A stretch of DNA of 64,000 bases, taken from NCBI RefSeq assembly GCF_025024155.1, contig NW_026251783.1, forward strand, positions 111,174 through 175,173. The letters are read 5' to 3'. The notes beneath the pieces were generated by a model, which did no database searches, had not been told where the DNA came from, and was given only the letters and a program-made list of their open reading frames with translations. This DNA comes from Gamsiella multidivaricata. Its lineage: Eukaryota; Mortierellomycota; Mortierellomycetes; Mortierellales; Mortierellaceae. Below are positions 41,822 to 54,300 of the stretch, in pieces. The position numbers and the translations under genes were made by a program. The stretch's first letter is position 1. Every line of letters begins with the position of its first letter.

Positions 41822-44800
41822 AAATGGCTGCAACCTACTGCGAGGAAGTGTATGGTGTGGTTTTCCGTAACCCACAACACATGCACAAGGTGTTTAGCAA
41901 ATACAGAAAAGTAACACAAAAAAACAACAATAGAAGGTCCCTTTTGCAGTATTTCCCGTCCTGCTGGTCAATGGGGCGATTTTTTTTTTCTGTTTGGAGG
42001 AGTCTCCTTCTGCTCAACCATGAAACCAATGGAGGCGGCCGGCTGCTTTGTTTGTTGCTGTTCGTCTGTTGGTTCATGAGCGCAAACAGAAACACCAGAG
42101 GATGCTGCCAGCTTCGATTACGCTGGATGCGTAAGCCATGACCGGAGAAGGAATAGGGCTGCACAAAAGAGTCCAGCATAAACAATGAGGCGAGATAAAG
42201 CGAATCGATACAATTCGGCGCTTTATCAAATGGATCTATGAACCATAGGCTCATCCTGTGGAGGCATTAGCACAGGAGTGCTGATCCCGTTTTATGTTCT
42301 GTACCCTTGAACCATGGACAGACTCTAATGCTATAGGTCAATCTGTTATCTTGCGCCTCTTCGATTCTTAGTTGTTGTTTTTATTCTTGTGCCTAGAAAA
42401 GTATACGTAGGCTAAGCTTAGGAGTAGGATGAACAGTTAGGTGCTTGCCAGTTGGCACTGGGGGAGAGCTATTGTTGTCTTCTGCGCATGATAAAATGCT
42501 GATATGTTATCAAGGCATGGGATAGGGGTGTGTATGTTGCACAAGAGAGGAGAGTTTGAGGGTTATCAACCTATCGACGTGCATGATCTTTTCCAGTAGT
42601 CCGCATGTAAACAAATGAATATAAAAATACTAATGCAATGGTACATGACGCTCTCCTATGAAATGATTATCACACGCAACCAAAACTTAGGATCCCGAGG
42701 GCGGCGCAATAGCGGTAATATCCTTGCGCCCTTTGGTGCGTCCCCTGTTGGAAGCGATTGAATGTAGTTCACTGCGGCGCTCAGCAATGAAGTTACCATC
42801 GCAACGCCTCGGTTCTTCATTTGTTGCGAGGACAGGGCGTAAAACGGCCTCGTTTCAGATGTCAAAGTGTACGCACAATGAAGGGAAAAAGAAACCCATT
42901 AGAATTCGCACATGAACAAATGTATTCGATACCCGAATGCTTTCCGTGGATACAAATCAAAAGTGAATCTCTTCTCCAGGCCTATTGGCTGGCGGGAGAA
43001 GGTCAAATAGTGCTCAACAAGAGATGTCTTGATCAAGGTTTAATCGGTGGATTGTTACACGGGCAAGAAAACAAACAAGAAATTATGAGTGCGGGTTGGC
43101 AGCAGGTCATGTTTGCTGCAGGAATCTTTCCCGACAATGCATGACTTTGTTGTAGACCATGCAGCAGGCTGCATAGAGGGCATAGCCTACTGCCATTGCT
43201 GCTTCTTGATCTACAGGAGCATATTTTCTTTCGAGTGACTGATTGTTGGATACCGGCGATCTATATGGTTGACCGGCGAAGAGACGCTTATTGGGAAATC
43301 GGAGCCGGTTCTAAATGAGACCGAGTTATGGAGAAAATTCCTCATTACAGTGTCCGGGAACACAAATGTAGGCGACCGACCCTCGATGAAATGAACTTTC
43401 CCTTGAACACACTTGATTGACTCTTGTCAATGGTACGCCCAGCCTGGTACTTGAATTAAGGTCTTGGTTATGGCTTTTAGGTTCAAGATCAGACGAGTCC
43501 TTTGTGGAAGAATGCACACACATCATCTGGCGAGGGTCGAACCATAATCTACGAATGCAGAGCACTAGAGAGCAATCGTTTAATACCTCTGTGTTCTGGG
43601 GCTGGAAGAAATTGAAAAGAAGATAAATTGCCCGAACACGCCTGTAACACTAGCATATCCAAAGAGATTCACGCATAAATAAAACCATTCAGCTCGTCTC
43701 GTACCTTCTTGACCCTTGCTTCTCTAGGTTTTTTTCGTACCCCTCGAGATAATCAAGATCGTACCTTGGGCATGTACAAGGATGCATGACCATGTGGTTA
43801 AGTAAAGGTCTAGAAGCAACTCTGGCGTTTCTGATAGGACCGTTGACGAGAGCGATAATGGGATTGAATTCGCTTTGCTGTGGCACCTGCGCTTCTCAAA
43901 CCTACATGCTGATCATAGACTACAGGTCATAGATCCCTTTAAGCGGTCAGCTCCTTTGAGTTGGCTTCTCGGGATGGATTAAGCGCATCTTGTTTATGGT
44001 ACTCTTTTGTTTTGTACCTCTTTTTTTTTTAATCCGCTAGCCCGCACTCGCATGGCTATTTACACCCTCTGTTTCTGAACACCAATTAGACCACAGCAGT
44101 ACCGGAGAATTTGCTGTTTGCTGATTTTTTTTTTTTTTTTTTTTTTTTTTGTCAGCAACCTGCGGGACACCAAGGTGAATACTGCAACATGTCTAGAAGA
44201 CGAGTATGGTGTCCTTTCAATGGATCCTGGGCTCTTTCCTCAGAAAGAGCCCTCGGACAAAATTTCTAGACATAGAGTGGGATGATTTTTATCGTTCGAC
44301 ATTGCACATATACCGGGGGGACATCCGACATAGAGGTTATAACTGACTGTTGTCGACGTGCTTATCTTGAAAGGCTGTTGATCTTCATTCTCGTAGCGGT
44401 CACTCCTGAAATGGCTGGTGTCATGCCAACAGTTTCGAAGGCTGCACACACACAGTTACGCCGGCGGACGAGGAAGAAGCTGCACGAAAATTGGGATCAT
44501 CCTTGCATCACTGAAGCAAGCTTAGGATACATATTAGCTCTATATGGTTTTCCGATCTTAGCATCAAAGCAGGCTGCCTTCTTTTCAGTCCAATCTTCAT
44601 ACCCATCGTTACAAAGTTTTAATAAAGATCATGTTTTGTGCAGGATACCAAGACCGAGGACAAATGAGACTATCCCGCTTTTTTTTTTTTTTTTCTGGCT
44701 CAAAATCCTTTCCCCTCGTTCAACCGTTTGGGAACGCGGACTTCGTTCGGTTCTGATAGATCTAAAGAAATGCTTCAAGGATCCTCGCGGCATAAACCTG

Positions 44801-47800
44801 AAGGCCACAATGGGACGTCTAGGACGTCGTTATGATTTTCAAAGGAGTTTGTGTGTGCGTATATCCAGCAGGGTGATGAATACCGGCTAGAGCTTACGCT
44901 TTAAATATCTCTTGCTCTCTTGAGTACATAAAGACTATCCAAAAACGGGCCAGGGTGTTCGAGTGCCGCAGAGATTATGGGCACGCATCTGAGATACCTG
45001 CATGGGGCAAGTTTGGTCATCTACCGATTCAGCGGCCACTTCCGTATGTCGCATTTTCCCTGATGATTCACGTTTTTTATCATTATTTTTAAGGACTGGC
45101 TGAGATCCAGGCATGGAGCAAAAAGCGAATATGATCCTCCCTTGGCCTTTCCACTGGGCTACGAACATCGAGGAAAGGCTTACGCCTAAGTCTCTCTTTT
45201 TTTCCTACATCTCGGCAATCTATCAGTGGACAAGGACGTGTAATATGTGCGGATAGGGACACAGTGCAAGTTCATTCACAACTCTTCATGTACACGATTT
45301 GCGCCAGCATCTCATATATACCAATTCATTTTTTATTGACGCCAGGTCCCCCCAGGCGTGCAGGCGTGCCACAGGCTGCATTCAACTTACTAGCTGTGAC
45401 CACGTGGAGGGCTCGTTCCTTGTACGTACCCTCTATTGTACGTGTAGCAAATGAAATTGTCGCCGAGAAGAAGAGATGGGAAAATTGATAAGGATGGGCT
45501 CTCATTGTTGGTTGTCGTTTGATATGAATCTAAAAATAATGCTCTGGGCAAAAACTTCCCTGTCGACCAAAATGTGCCACGGATACATCCATTTTTGGAA
45601 AGCGTTATCTAGCCTGCGGATGGGGAGAGTACGGCCAAGATCTTATTATTTTTCTTTCTTCCTTGTGTAAACCACTCCATCAAACACGCTATCTCCGTTC
45701 CCTAAAACGGCTATGGTCTTTTAATTATTTATTTTTTGGGGGAAGGAAGGAGGGGGGGAGGGGGGAGGGGGGGAGCAGATACACTGAGATATGGTTCCTG
45801 AGGGGAATCATAATCTAGTTGAGGAGACCGTAAGGCAATCGCGAACTACGAGATAGAGACGCCTTCGATAGATTCACACGAGCAGGATAAATTTGACGCC
45901 AAACGAATGTCGCCAGAGAATCTAAAGGTATCGCCTTGGGTCATTGATGTCTTTGGTACTCACAAAGTACGTTTAATAAAAAAAAGGCTCCATGGAGCAC
46001 CGAATTATTGCGAGCATTGACTACAAAGTTTGGACACCAACGCAATCAGCATGGTCATCAAGAAACGGTGATTGGTGAGATAAAATATCTTGTTATTTTT
46101 CTGGATCACTATCGATTGTTCGGTGTTGTAAATGCTCCTTGATTTCCAAGTTCCGAGGGTGGACAAATATTCAAAAAAGAAAAGGAAAAAGAAGCAACAC
46201 AGCCGAGGTTAAACTGCGCTACTTCTTCCTTTCAGTGCCCTGGATGCTTAGCTCTGCTGTCATGATGAGGCCAGACGAGGGATAGGGAGCGCGCTCACCG
46301 CAGTCGACATCGTACATAGTGCATTAGCCATATAGCCATTATTGTCATAATGGCTAGCTTCACTGGGTCGGTGGGCAACGTTCTCGATAGTTCCTACGTA
46401 AAAAAAAAAGGTTTTGGCCAGAGGTTCATTTTATTCGGTGTTCCGTGTGAGGTAAAGTCGACCGCCAACTCTTTGGAAATGTTTTTTGAATACTGATATG
46501 GCGTGCCCTGCCTCACCTCTGTGGAGGAGGATTTTGGAATGCCGACCCTGTTGCTCAGGGCCAATGGCAGACAAAATCGTTGCCTGCTCTGTGGCAGTAG
46601 AGACTCTAATGTGAATAGCACGGTATTGTTGCATTGCGCCATCACTTGCGAGAGTGTTCTCACTGATAAGGCGGCCCTGTACAGTAAGGCACCGTTGCCA
46701 TAGTCTATGCATAAAAGCTACCCTGTTCTTCACAGCCTGAAGGGTAAAACACTGAGCAGATTATGTCAATCCCCGGTTTGTCGATGCTGTATCTTTTTTT
46801 TTTGAGTCCCGAAGACGATTCAACTCCTTAACATCCGCCAAACTGACACTACTACAGGGGTCGATGACTCGTTCCTGCAGGCAAACTCCATCTTTCACAG
46901 AGCAAATAGTATGTAAAGAAAGGTGCGCACATCTACAGACACAAGGATCTTAAAAGGGTTTACTGATAACACTCAATGATTAGCCGTAATGTCGACTTCT
47001 TTTACCCATGATCCACAGTTCAAGAGGAGTAGTGTGCGGCATGAAATAATGAGACTTAATCTAGAAAGATTCATAGGTCTGGACACCCTAGTGTAACTGT
47101 AGCGGACACAATTTTCTGCAAGAATAAATCATTTATATAATGCAAATGGAGCCATCATAGGGGATAAACGACCGAAAGGGACAAGAGCCCACCTGGTTCC
47201 AAACCTCACACACGGTGGAATGATTTATCAGGATCCTTGTCCCACATGGACATACTAGGAGAGCGTATGGTGAGCAGCACAGTATCACAGAGCCCGTTAT
47301 GCAAGTCCTGGATCCACTCCTTTACCCCACGTTTGTTCATTAAATGGGCAACGCGAGAGCATACTGCGTTATTAGTAGAGACAAGGGCGATAGAGCTACG
47401 AGCAGTGGACGGCGCTAATGAAGACTAGGATCGTGCAGGCGATGATCCAAGTAAATAATGAAAAAAAGGAGCCGATGGCCGTTCTTCCATCAGGAACCCC
47501 GTGCGATGCATGACTACAGGAGCCGGTAAGGTGCACACGATGTTTGTGTCTCGGTTACATACATCAGATAACATCTAGCCTTTACCTTGGCGACCATGAG
47601 AAGTTTTGAAGTCGGTCTTTGTGTCCTACTCCTGTGCTATTTCTGATCCTTATGCGCGCCTCCATACCGGATGCGATAATCGCGATTGTGGTGGAGAAAA
47701 AACTCTAGCCGAGACCCAAGATGCATTTTTATGTTACGCATACGGATATACATGCAGTAAAATGTTGTATGGGTTCACAAGCACACATGTTAACGAGTGG

Positions 47801-50037
47801 GGCTCTGGTATTTCTGCGCGACACAGAACACATATACCCGCATAGCATAATGAGCCGTACTCGCAATTGCATTTGTGATGAATGATATGATATCTTTCTC
47901 CCGACCAGAAATAGCGCTTTCTACATTCCTCTGCTTTTTGATCTCGCTGTGGGCACCAACGCCCCTTGTATGAATCAAACAAACAAATAATGGAGAACGA
48001 CTAGGGTAGAGAATACAAACAGTCAAGCAAGGATAAAGTGGCCATTCACTGAAGAAAAAAAGATTAGGAGTTTGCAGGAACGCGCTAGTCATGAGTTGAC
48101 CGCGGCATCAAAAAAGCAGGTCTACATATACAAGTTTTACATAGATTTATGCATTTTTTTTTATTTATTTTTTTAGCAGCGACTAGAGTATGCAGTTGAC
48201 GTTAATGTGATAACAAAGATCTGTAGACTGATTGAGAGGCAGGTTACTGCATCTCTTTTAAGCGGCATGTAATGTTTCGAATTTTTCCTTCGCGCTAGAT
48301 TATCCTTTATGCAATTGCTTTCTGTAAACGCTCCATATCGTCTGTTGCCGATGTCGATAAAGCATCATATAATACCCCTGTTGTACCCATGCCCCGCTCC
48401 ATACGTCCCTATGTCTTCTTCCGTTTTAGGAATTCCATTCCCTGGGGTGTACGGTCAGAGTCATGAAATCGATAACCACTACGCCCCTATTGTGCCGCTA
48501 TGCCAGTCCCTGCCTTATTTCTTTTTTTTTCTTCCCTAATCTTATGTGTCAATGCGCTTGCATATGCATACAGCATCAAAGAAGTAACCAAGCAAAATAA
48601 TAAATGAAACGGTCATTGCTGTTCAAATTTGCATTTGGATTTGTGAAGTGCATTATCAGTTTTCTCAGATGTTCCCAAGGATCACTTGTTGTTCTATGTT
48701 TGTAACGTTTATTTTTTGATCTGTCAAAGTGAATCTGCGAGGACATGGAGTGATGCATCGGGATGACTGCCGGTTTAATGCTTATTCATGCTTGCCGGAC
48801 ACTCTGACGAACATTTGCTACTCCTTCGATCCTATTTCCTTTGAGATAGTGAGAAGCGTAAACAGAGCGCCGCGGGGTAGCATGCAACGCTATATGTCGT
48901 ACATATTCATATTATTATCGCTTTACTAGTCTATAACGCTTGTATATTGTAGTACACGCGCTGTATTCGGTGCTGTCTGGGTTTCGATGCCTTGTTCCAG
49001 GCGATGTATCTCCTCATCTTATCTGTTGTCGGAGTACCATTTGCTCTGATGATATGCGCTATATCTTGCTGTCTGTGCAGTATTTGTAGGTGCAAGGGGT
49101 CGCTTTTATCACTACCCTGCCTTGCGATTCTTTGGCTGGACCCATATGCGTTTGATATGAATAGTGCCTGGGTAACAGTACTAGGGGCTGCTTTTATACA
49201 AATCATAAGCAAGTGACGGAAAAAAAGGAGTCGATGGTAAAGCGGATAATATTGATCTTGTAGAAGACTATCGTTGTCTAGGGAAGGGTGACTCCGTTAT
49301 TCGTGAGTCCAGCGTCAACATCAGCGTCGTTTACGGTACATGTCCCTGCAGGGTACACGTCGTCTTTTTGTTTTTTAATCTATTTCATCTTATTCATCCC
49401 ATATTTCACCTATTCAGTGGAGATGATAATGGTTTGTTGTGTTATGGTTGCTCCATCTGTTGTCCTCCACAGAAGCATCGTTGACGGGGTAAAAATATAA
49501 AAAGGCTGAGATTTCGGTTGGAGTCTGCGATATCAGTAATCTATCCAATTCAATTAAGAGGGTTTAGTGCTGATTTAAGGTTTTAGGCTGCCCTCATTTT
49601 CTTGGTCTCCGCCCGCCCAGCCCGTTTAGGGTTCTCGCCGTATCATTGGCTTTGACGGAGACAGCAACTTATCTCTAGCCAAGCAGAAACAACAGTTTTT
49701 TATCTTCTTTTGCCAGCACACGGAGTATTCTATCATCATTCAGTTCCGCAGGACTGGACTCAACCATCGTTCAACCCCATCTGCCCTATAAATAGCGACT
49801 GCCCATTCACCCGCACCTTCTCTTTCTTCTTTCCTCTTCTTCTAAAAAATCTTTTTCTTTTTTTCATACCCACACATTCTCTCCCCACTGTTACACGCAC
49901 TATCTCTTTTCCTCGTCCCGTGCGTTTGTGCCAAAACAACAACGAACACTGCTTCTCTCTCTCTTGCACTTTCACTCCTCATTCCAACTCCTTTCTCCAA
50001 GGAAGAGCGACACGCCGCACAGCAACCCATACAAAAC
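40158..50037. other. Gene-poor region of nearly 10 kb
   Basis: Apart from promoter sequence of the UNC93-like gene (40158-40500) and the C/T-rich leader of the bHLH gene (49790-50037), I found no gene I can support. Open frames are short, compositionally odd and often readable on both strands. Some 60-100-codon minus-strand stretches (42656-42865, 43689-43886, 46431-46733, 47210-47430) look faintly protein-like and may be remains of mobile elements. Homopolymers are frequent: 31 T at 41790-41820, 26 T at 44125-44150, 16-17 T near 44680. A G-rich tract lies at 45738-45774. Confidence 0.5.
45738..45774 (+). repeat. G-rich tract with quadruplex-forming potential
   Basis: Runs of 5, 2, 2, 7, 6 and 7 G separated by one or two A on the plus strand. 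At least four G-runs of 5 or more with loops of 1-8 bases satisfy the usual G-quadruplex pattern. It lies alone in an AT-rich gene-poor area. Confidence 0.7.
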
Positions 50038-51057
50038 ATGACTGCCACATCCTCACCCGCGCCTTCAGCAGCCCCGACCAAGAACGTCTTTCGTCTCCAC
50101 GGCGTCAACGTCCTCAACAGGAAGAACGTCGATTCCATCTCCCGTCTCACCGCCCTCGAGAAGCGTCGCGCCACACACATCCTCGATGAGCGTCAACGAC
50201 GAGACACCATGAATCAGCTCCTCGGCGAGCTTGCCAACCTCGTCCGCGAATCTGCAGCAGAGGCTCAGCAGCAACAGGAACAGGAACTCCAGCAACAATA
50301 TCACCAACAGAAACAGACCAACCCCGACGGCACCGAAAAGAGACCTCCAGTCAAGTCAAACTCCATCACAACCCTCAGAAATGCCATTGCCGAAATCCGT
50401 CGTCTCCGTGCCTCCGCCGGACTCGAGACCCTCACTCCTCCCTGCGTTGCCTCGTCGACCGTTGCTTCTCCAAGTGCCTCGCGCTCTTCATCTCCTACTG
50501 CCTCTCAGAGCAAGAGCCAACAGCAACAACAACGACAACAACAGACCCAGCCATTACCTGTATTTGCTCCATTGGCATCTCAATACAGCAACTCTGGTTC
50601 CCGCCTTTCGACCCCAGTGTCCTCGCCCAAGGCCTATACCTGTCAGGCATCACATCACCAGCTCCAGTCGCCTCCTCTGTCGCCCTCGAGCCCTGCGCCT
50701 CACCAGTACTCCTCGGTCTCGCCTCCCACGATGTCTGTCCATCAGTCGAACCACGGCCCCGCTCCTCCCTCTCTCTTTGCTCCAAACTCCCCTGTCTCTT
50801 TCTCATCATACCAGCCCTCATCACAACAGCATCACCAGACCCACTACTACCAGCAGCACCACCCCCAGCAATCGTACCATAGCCACCAGTCCCAGTACCG
50901 CTCACCGTGCTACGAGTCCGTACAGTCCCACAGTCGTCCCTCCTCACCGACAATGCACTCGACCAGTCCTTCGTCCGCACCGTCAATGGTCCTGCCTCAG
51001 TCATACGTTCAACACCCCTCGACGTACCAATCGTCGACCTCTTACAGTACTTATTAA
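50038..51057 (+). CDS. bHLH transcription factor, Gln/Ser-rich
   Basis: Single exon, 339 residues. Basic region and helix 1 are ALEKRRATHILDERQRRDTM followed by NQLLGELANLV (His, Glu, Arg at the DNA-contact spacing of class B E-box binders). The loop is expanded by a Gln-rich insertion (EAQQQQEQELQQQYHQQKQ), and helix 2 is VKSNSITTLRNAIAEIRRLR. The rest is Ser/Pro/Gln/His-rich and probably an activation region. There is no leucine zipper and no other domain. It likely binds CANNTG sites as a dimer; the target genes are unknown. The leader (49790-50037) is C/T-rich, and the ATG is the first in this frame after it. Confidence 0.88.
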   Translation: MTATSSPAPSAAPTKNVFRLHGVNVLNRKNVDSISRLTALEKRRATHILDERQRRDTMNQLLGELANLVRESAAEAQQQQEQELQQQYHQQKQTNPDGTEKRPPVKSNSITTLRNAIAEIRRLRASAGLETLTPPCVASSTVASPSASRSSSPTASQSKSQQQQQRQQQTQPLPVFAPLASQYSNSGSRLSTPVSSPKAYTCQASHHQLQSPPLSPSSPAPHQYSSVSPPTMSVHQSNHGPAPPSLFAPNSPVSFSSYQPSSQQHHQTHYYQQHHPQQSYHSHQSQYRSPCYESVQSHSRPSSPTMHSTSPSSAPSMVLPQSYVQHPSTYQSSTSYSTY

Positions 51058-51391
51058 AAAAATAAGACTTAATACCAACTTGTTCATTCTGCACAGGAAA
51101 AAAAAGAAAAAAAAAAAAGCTCCTCAGCCAGATGCACAAACACCTTGTAATAAAATTTGTATAACATTTTTCGCATAAAAAAAGATCCCATGTGTTAATC
51201 TCATCATTTGCAGTATACATATCGTGCTGTCCATGCATTCGTTTTCGACCTATGCTTTGAAAGCCCGTTTGATTGTGTTCTTCTCGTACTACATAGTGCA
51301 GCTAAGTTGTCGTGTGTTTGGACTGGAATAAAAGTGCGATAACGTCAACTGTGTTTATCTTGCTGCGACACAACAGGGGAACCCTGATGGA
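51058..51391. other. Convergent 3' spacer
   Basis: 3' UTR sequence between the bHLH gene (plus) and FANCI (minus), with poly(A)-rich stretches at 51100-51120 and AATAAA-like words. No gene seen. Confidence 0.6.
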
Positions 51392-54300
51392 CTAATCATC
51401 GTACTTGGCACGCTTGCGCGATCTCACCAACACCTCCTCTTCCTCTTCCTTATCAGCTTCGTTCTCAGCGTGCAGAGCCTGCAAGGGTATCGGAGAGTAA
51501 AAAGAGATGCGTAAAATTATCAGATGACCGTTATATGCAAAAGGTACAATCTAAGGACAGTGAGACCGTCACCCATACAAGAACAAGCAGAAGTAGATCA
51601 GAGCTACCGAGATCGCATCGACTTACCATGGCATGACCTTCATCATGATCGTACATCATATCCGTGTCTCCATCCTGCGCCCCTTCCTCCTGCAATTGCT
51701 GCAACTGTTGCTGCTCCAGTTGCCTTTGCACCATCATTTGCTGCCGCTCTTCATCATACCGATCCTCCAGTCCAAGCTCACCGAGTCGCTGGATTTGGAT
51801 TCTAAAGTCGCGTGCTGTACTCCGTCTCATGAACTGTGTTAGGTTGACCTTGGCCTTCTTGCTCAGTTGGATGACATAACGTTCGTACTGCTCCACTGCA
51901 AAGATTAGCATAGGGATCAGCTTAGACTCGCGCAGAATCTTGGCCTTTTGTCGCGACTTGACTACTCCGCCGACATGACTTCCTATGGCATCTCTTCGAC
52001 TTGCCGCGAACTTTGGTGCCCTCCCATCCATGGCCTGATCCTTATCCTTGTCGGCTTTCTTTGTACCCCTGTGACCACCACCACGCTCCTGCGTCCTTGC
52101 CTTTTGTTCCACGTCGAGCATCTGGAAGTAGCTCAGGAACGAGTACAAATGTCTGGACAATTCCATACCTGCAACCTGAGTGACACGGAGAAAACCATGC
52201 GGTAGCTGGATGACGTTGTTTCCCGCAGTAGCTTTCCGTAGAGCTGACGACGATTTTGAGGCCGTGGATGATGAGGGTAGCGAAGACGGCGCGGAAAAAA
52301 TGTTGAGAGGCATGGAATTGAGCGGCGTCAGGTATGACTTTGTCAAGGCGGTCAGTACTTTGTAGCATCGTTGGAGTACTCGAATCAAATGTTCTGAGGA
52401 CGATTGATTGATACACGCCTGTGCAATGCGGGCCAGGACCCATAGGCAAATCTCGACTCTCCAACAAATCTCTGTCTCGAATTCTTGAAGTGATCTCTTG
52501 GCAAGGATCTGCGCAGCATTATTGGTGTTACGCTCTGCATCTGGCTGATATGGAGTCTTTGTGTCCGTGGGCGATAACAGTGATATCAATGGTGAGGAGG
52601 ATCGAGGGTGATTTGCTGCCTGCGGCCGAGGCGCGTGCTGCTGTAGGCGATCGCCGTTTGTTGATTCCTTTGTGTTCCAACCGTCTGAGCCTGCCGTGAG
52701 AAAACAGGTTTGATAAGGATAGGGTGTGTACAGAGAAATAGGAAGGTGCATGTTAACGTTCGTGCTCTTTAGCACGCAGAGAATATTCAATCCCCCATAA
52801 TCAGTAATCATTAATCGCTTCAATGTTATAACTGCAATTCGTCGAGAGACTACTCCGTGGACATGAAGCGCGAGGTGTGTAACAACCTTTCTTTCTCCGT
52901 GCTAGTGCGTGTCACTTCAGAACGCCCAATTGTTCGCCCAAGGGTCTCTTTCGCTCTCGATAGCGCAATATTGCCCTTTAACCGCACATCTGCATTGTAT
53001 CGCTTATATAGCATCCATGGATGTCAGCGTTATCAATAGGATAAAATAAAGATCGGAACAAATTCAAACGACAAAGTTCTCGTCCGCTAGCCAACATCAA
53101 CACCACGGGTGCAAAACGAGACTCGACATGCATGTAAATAAAGACGTATCTCCTTTTTATCGTCTTTTTTTCAAGATCTTATCGGTGCTTGATCGAACAA
53201 ATTCCCCACGGCCATAAATAATAATCTCCGCAAGCAAGATTTGGCCGTATTTTCCATTTGAACTCTTTTGACATATCCTCTGCCTATCATTCCCCTTATC
53301 AGTACCGCAGTGCTCATCATACCTATGAACAAAACCTTCTTGTATACATCCTTTTTTTTTTTGGTCCGCTCACACCTTTAGCTTTTTTTGGCCTCTTCTC
53401 AACTCCATCCTCTTGCTCAAACGCCTGTTCATAATTTTTCCTTAGAGTGCATTTTGATAACGCATACCTGAATGTGTCAACCCGCAATATCGGAGTTTGG
53501 CTAAAGCCCACTCGAGCCCTTCAAGCGACCGGTCGACTTGCTGTAACAAAACCTCGGTGATAGCCCCTGATGTCCGCAAGGTGACAACGGCAAGGAGAGA
53601 TTCAACTCCAATCTCTTGCTTTAGCCGTATCCATCGCATAGTGTCCTCGTCGACTTCTTCGCCTGGCGCGACTCCGTTGGGCAAATCGCGGAGGCTGGAC
53701 ACCTGAGGGCCGCTGTAATTCATGCCGTACGTCAACAGGACGTCGGCCGCGAGTCTAAGGCGGATTGCTGCTTCAGGGCAGTGAGAAATGGCCGAGGATG
53801 CGCTTACACTGCCAAAGCCAAGCGAACCCGACACCATGGGACGATTTACCGCAGGCAATTCCGCCCCGTTTTGACCGTTAACAGTTGCCAGGAGCTCTGC
53901 GTTCATCTGCGGGTTAGCGCATTCTTGTTCGAGCTGCAACATCATTGACAGAAGCGTCTTTGTAAGCCCCGTATCGTCCACAGCTTGGTCTCGACAGAAT
54001 TTCACCAGCCAATGTATCAACTGGTCAAGATGACTCATCCCAGGTGCCACAAATTCCGCACTCACAGCCGAACTCGCTCTCGACAAGGCTGAGCTGTCTG
54101 CGCTCGCTTCTGCGCCATCTGCACCATCTGGGACACCGCTCGGTCTCGAAAGATATCTTGAAAGGATTCGGATCATACCCAACAACCCACCTGCCTCTTT
54201 CAGTAATGGTATGGTCTCATTGACAAATGATACCACAAGTTCCTGGAGGTATCGAACATATGCGGCTGCAAGACTGTCAAAATCGTATCGAATGGTTTGA

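Noticed and set aside
43526..43560. GGTCGAACC word resembling a tRNA B-box on the minus strand
   Set aside because: No 5-bp T-stem, no A-box at the right distance and no acceptor stem can be folded.
44282..44890. 202-codon open frame in the gene-poor region
   Set aside because: It includes a poly-Phe stretch from a T tract, has no recognisable domain, no codon bias like the neighbours, and the opposite strand is equally unconvincing.
46431..46733. 100-codon minus-strand frame
   Set aside because: Faintly protein-like but no motif, no neighbours, and plus-strand frame over the same bases is as plausible.
50231..51178. 315-codon frame overlapping the bHLH gene in another frame
   Set aside because: Arg/Pro/Ser/His-rich shadow of the CAG/CAC-rich bHLH coding sequence.
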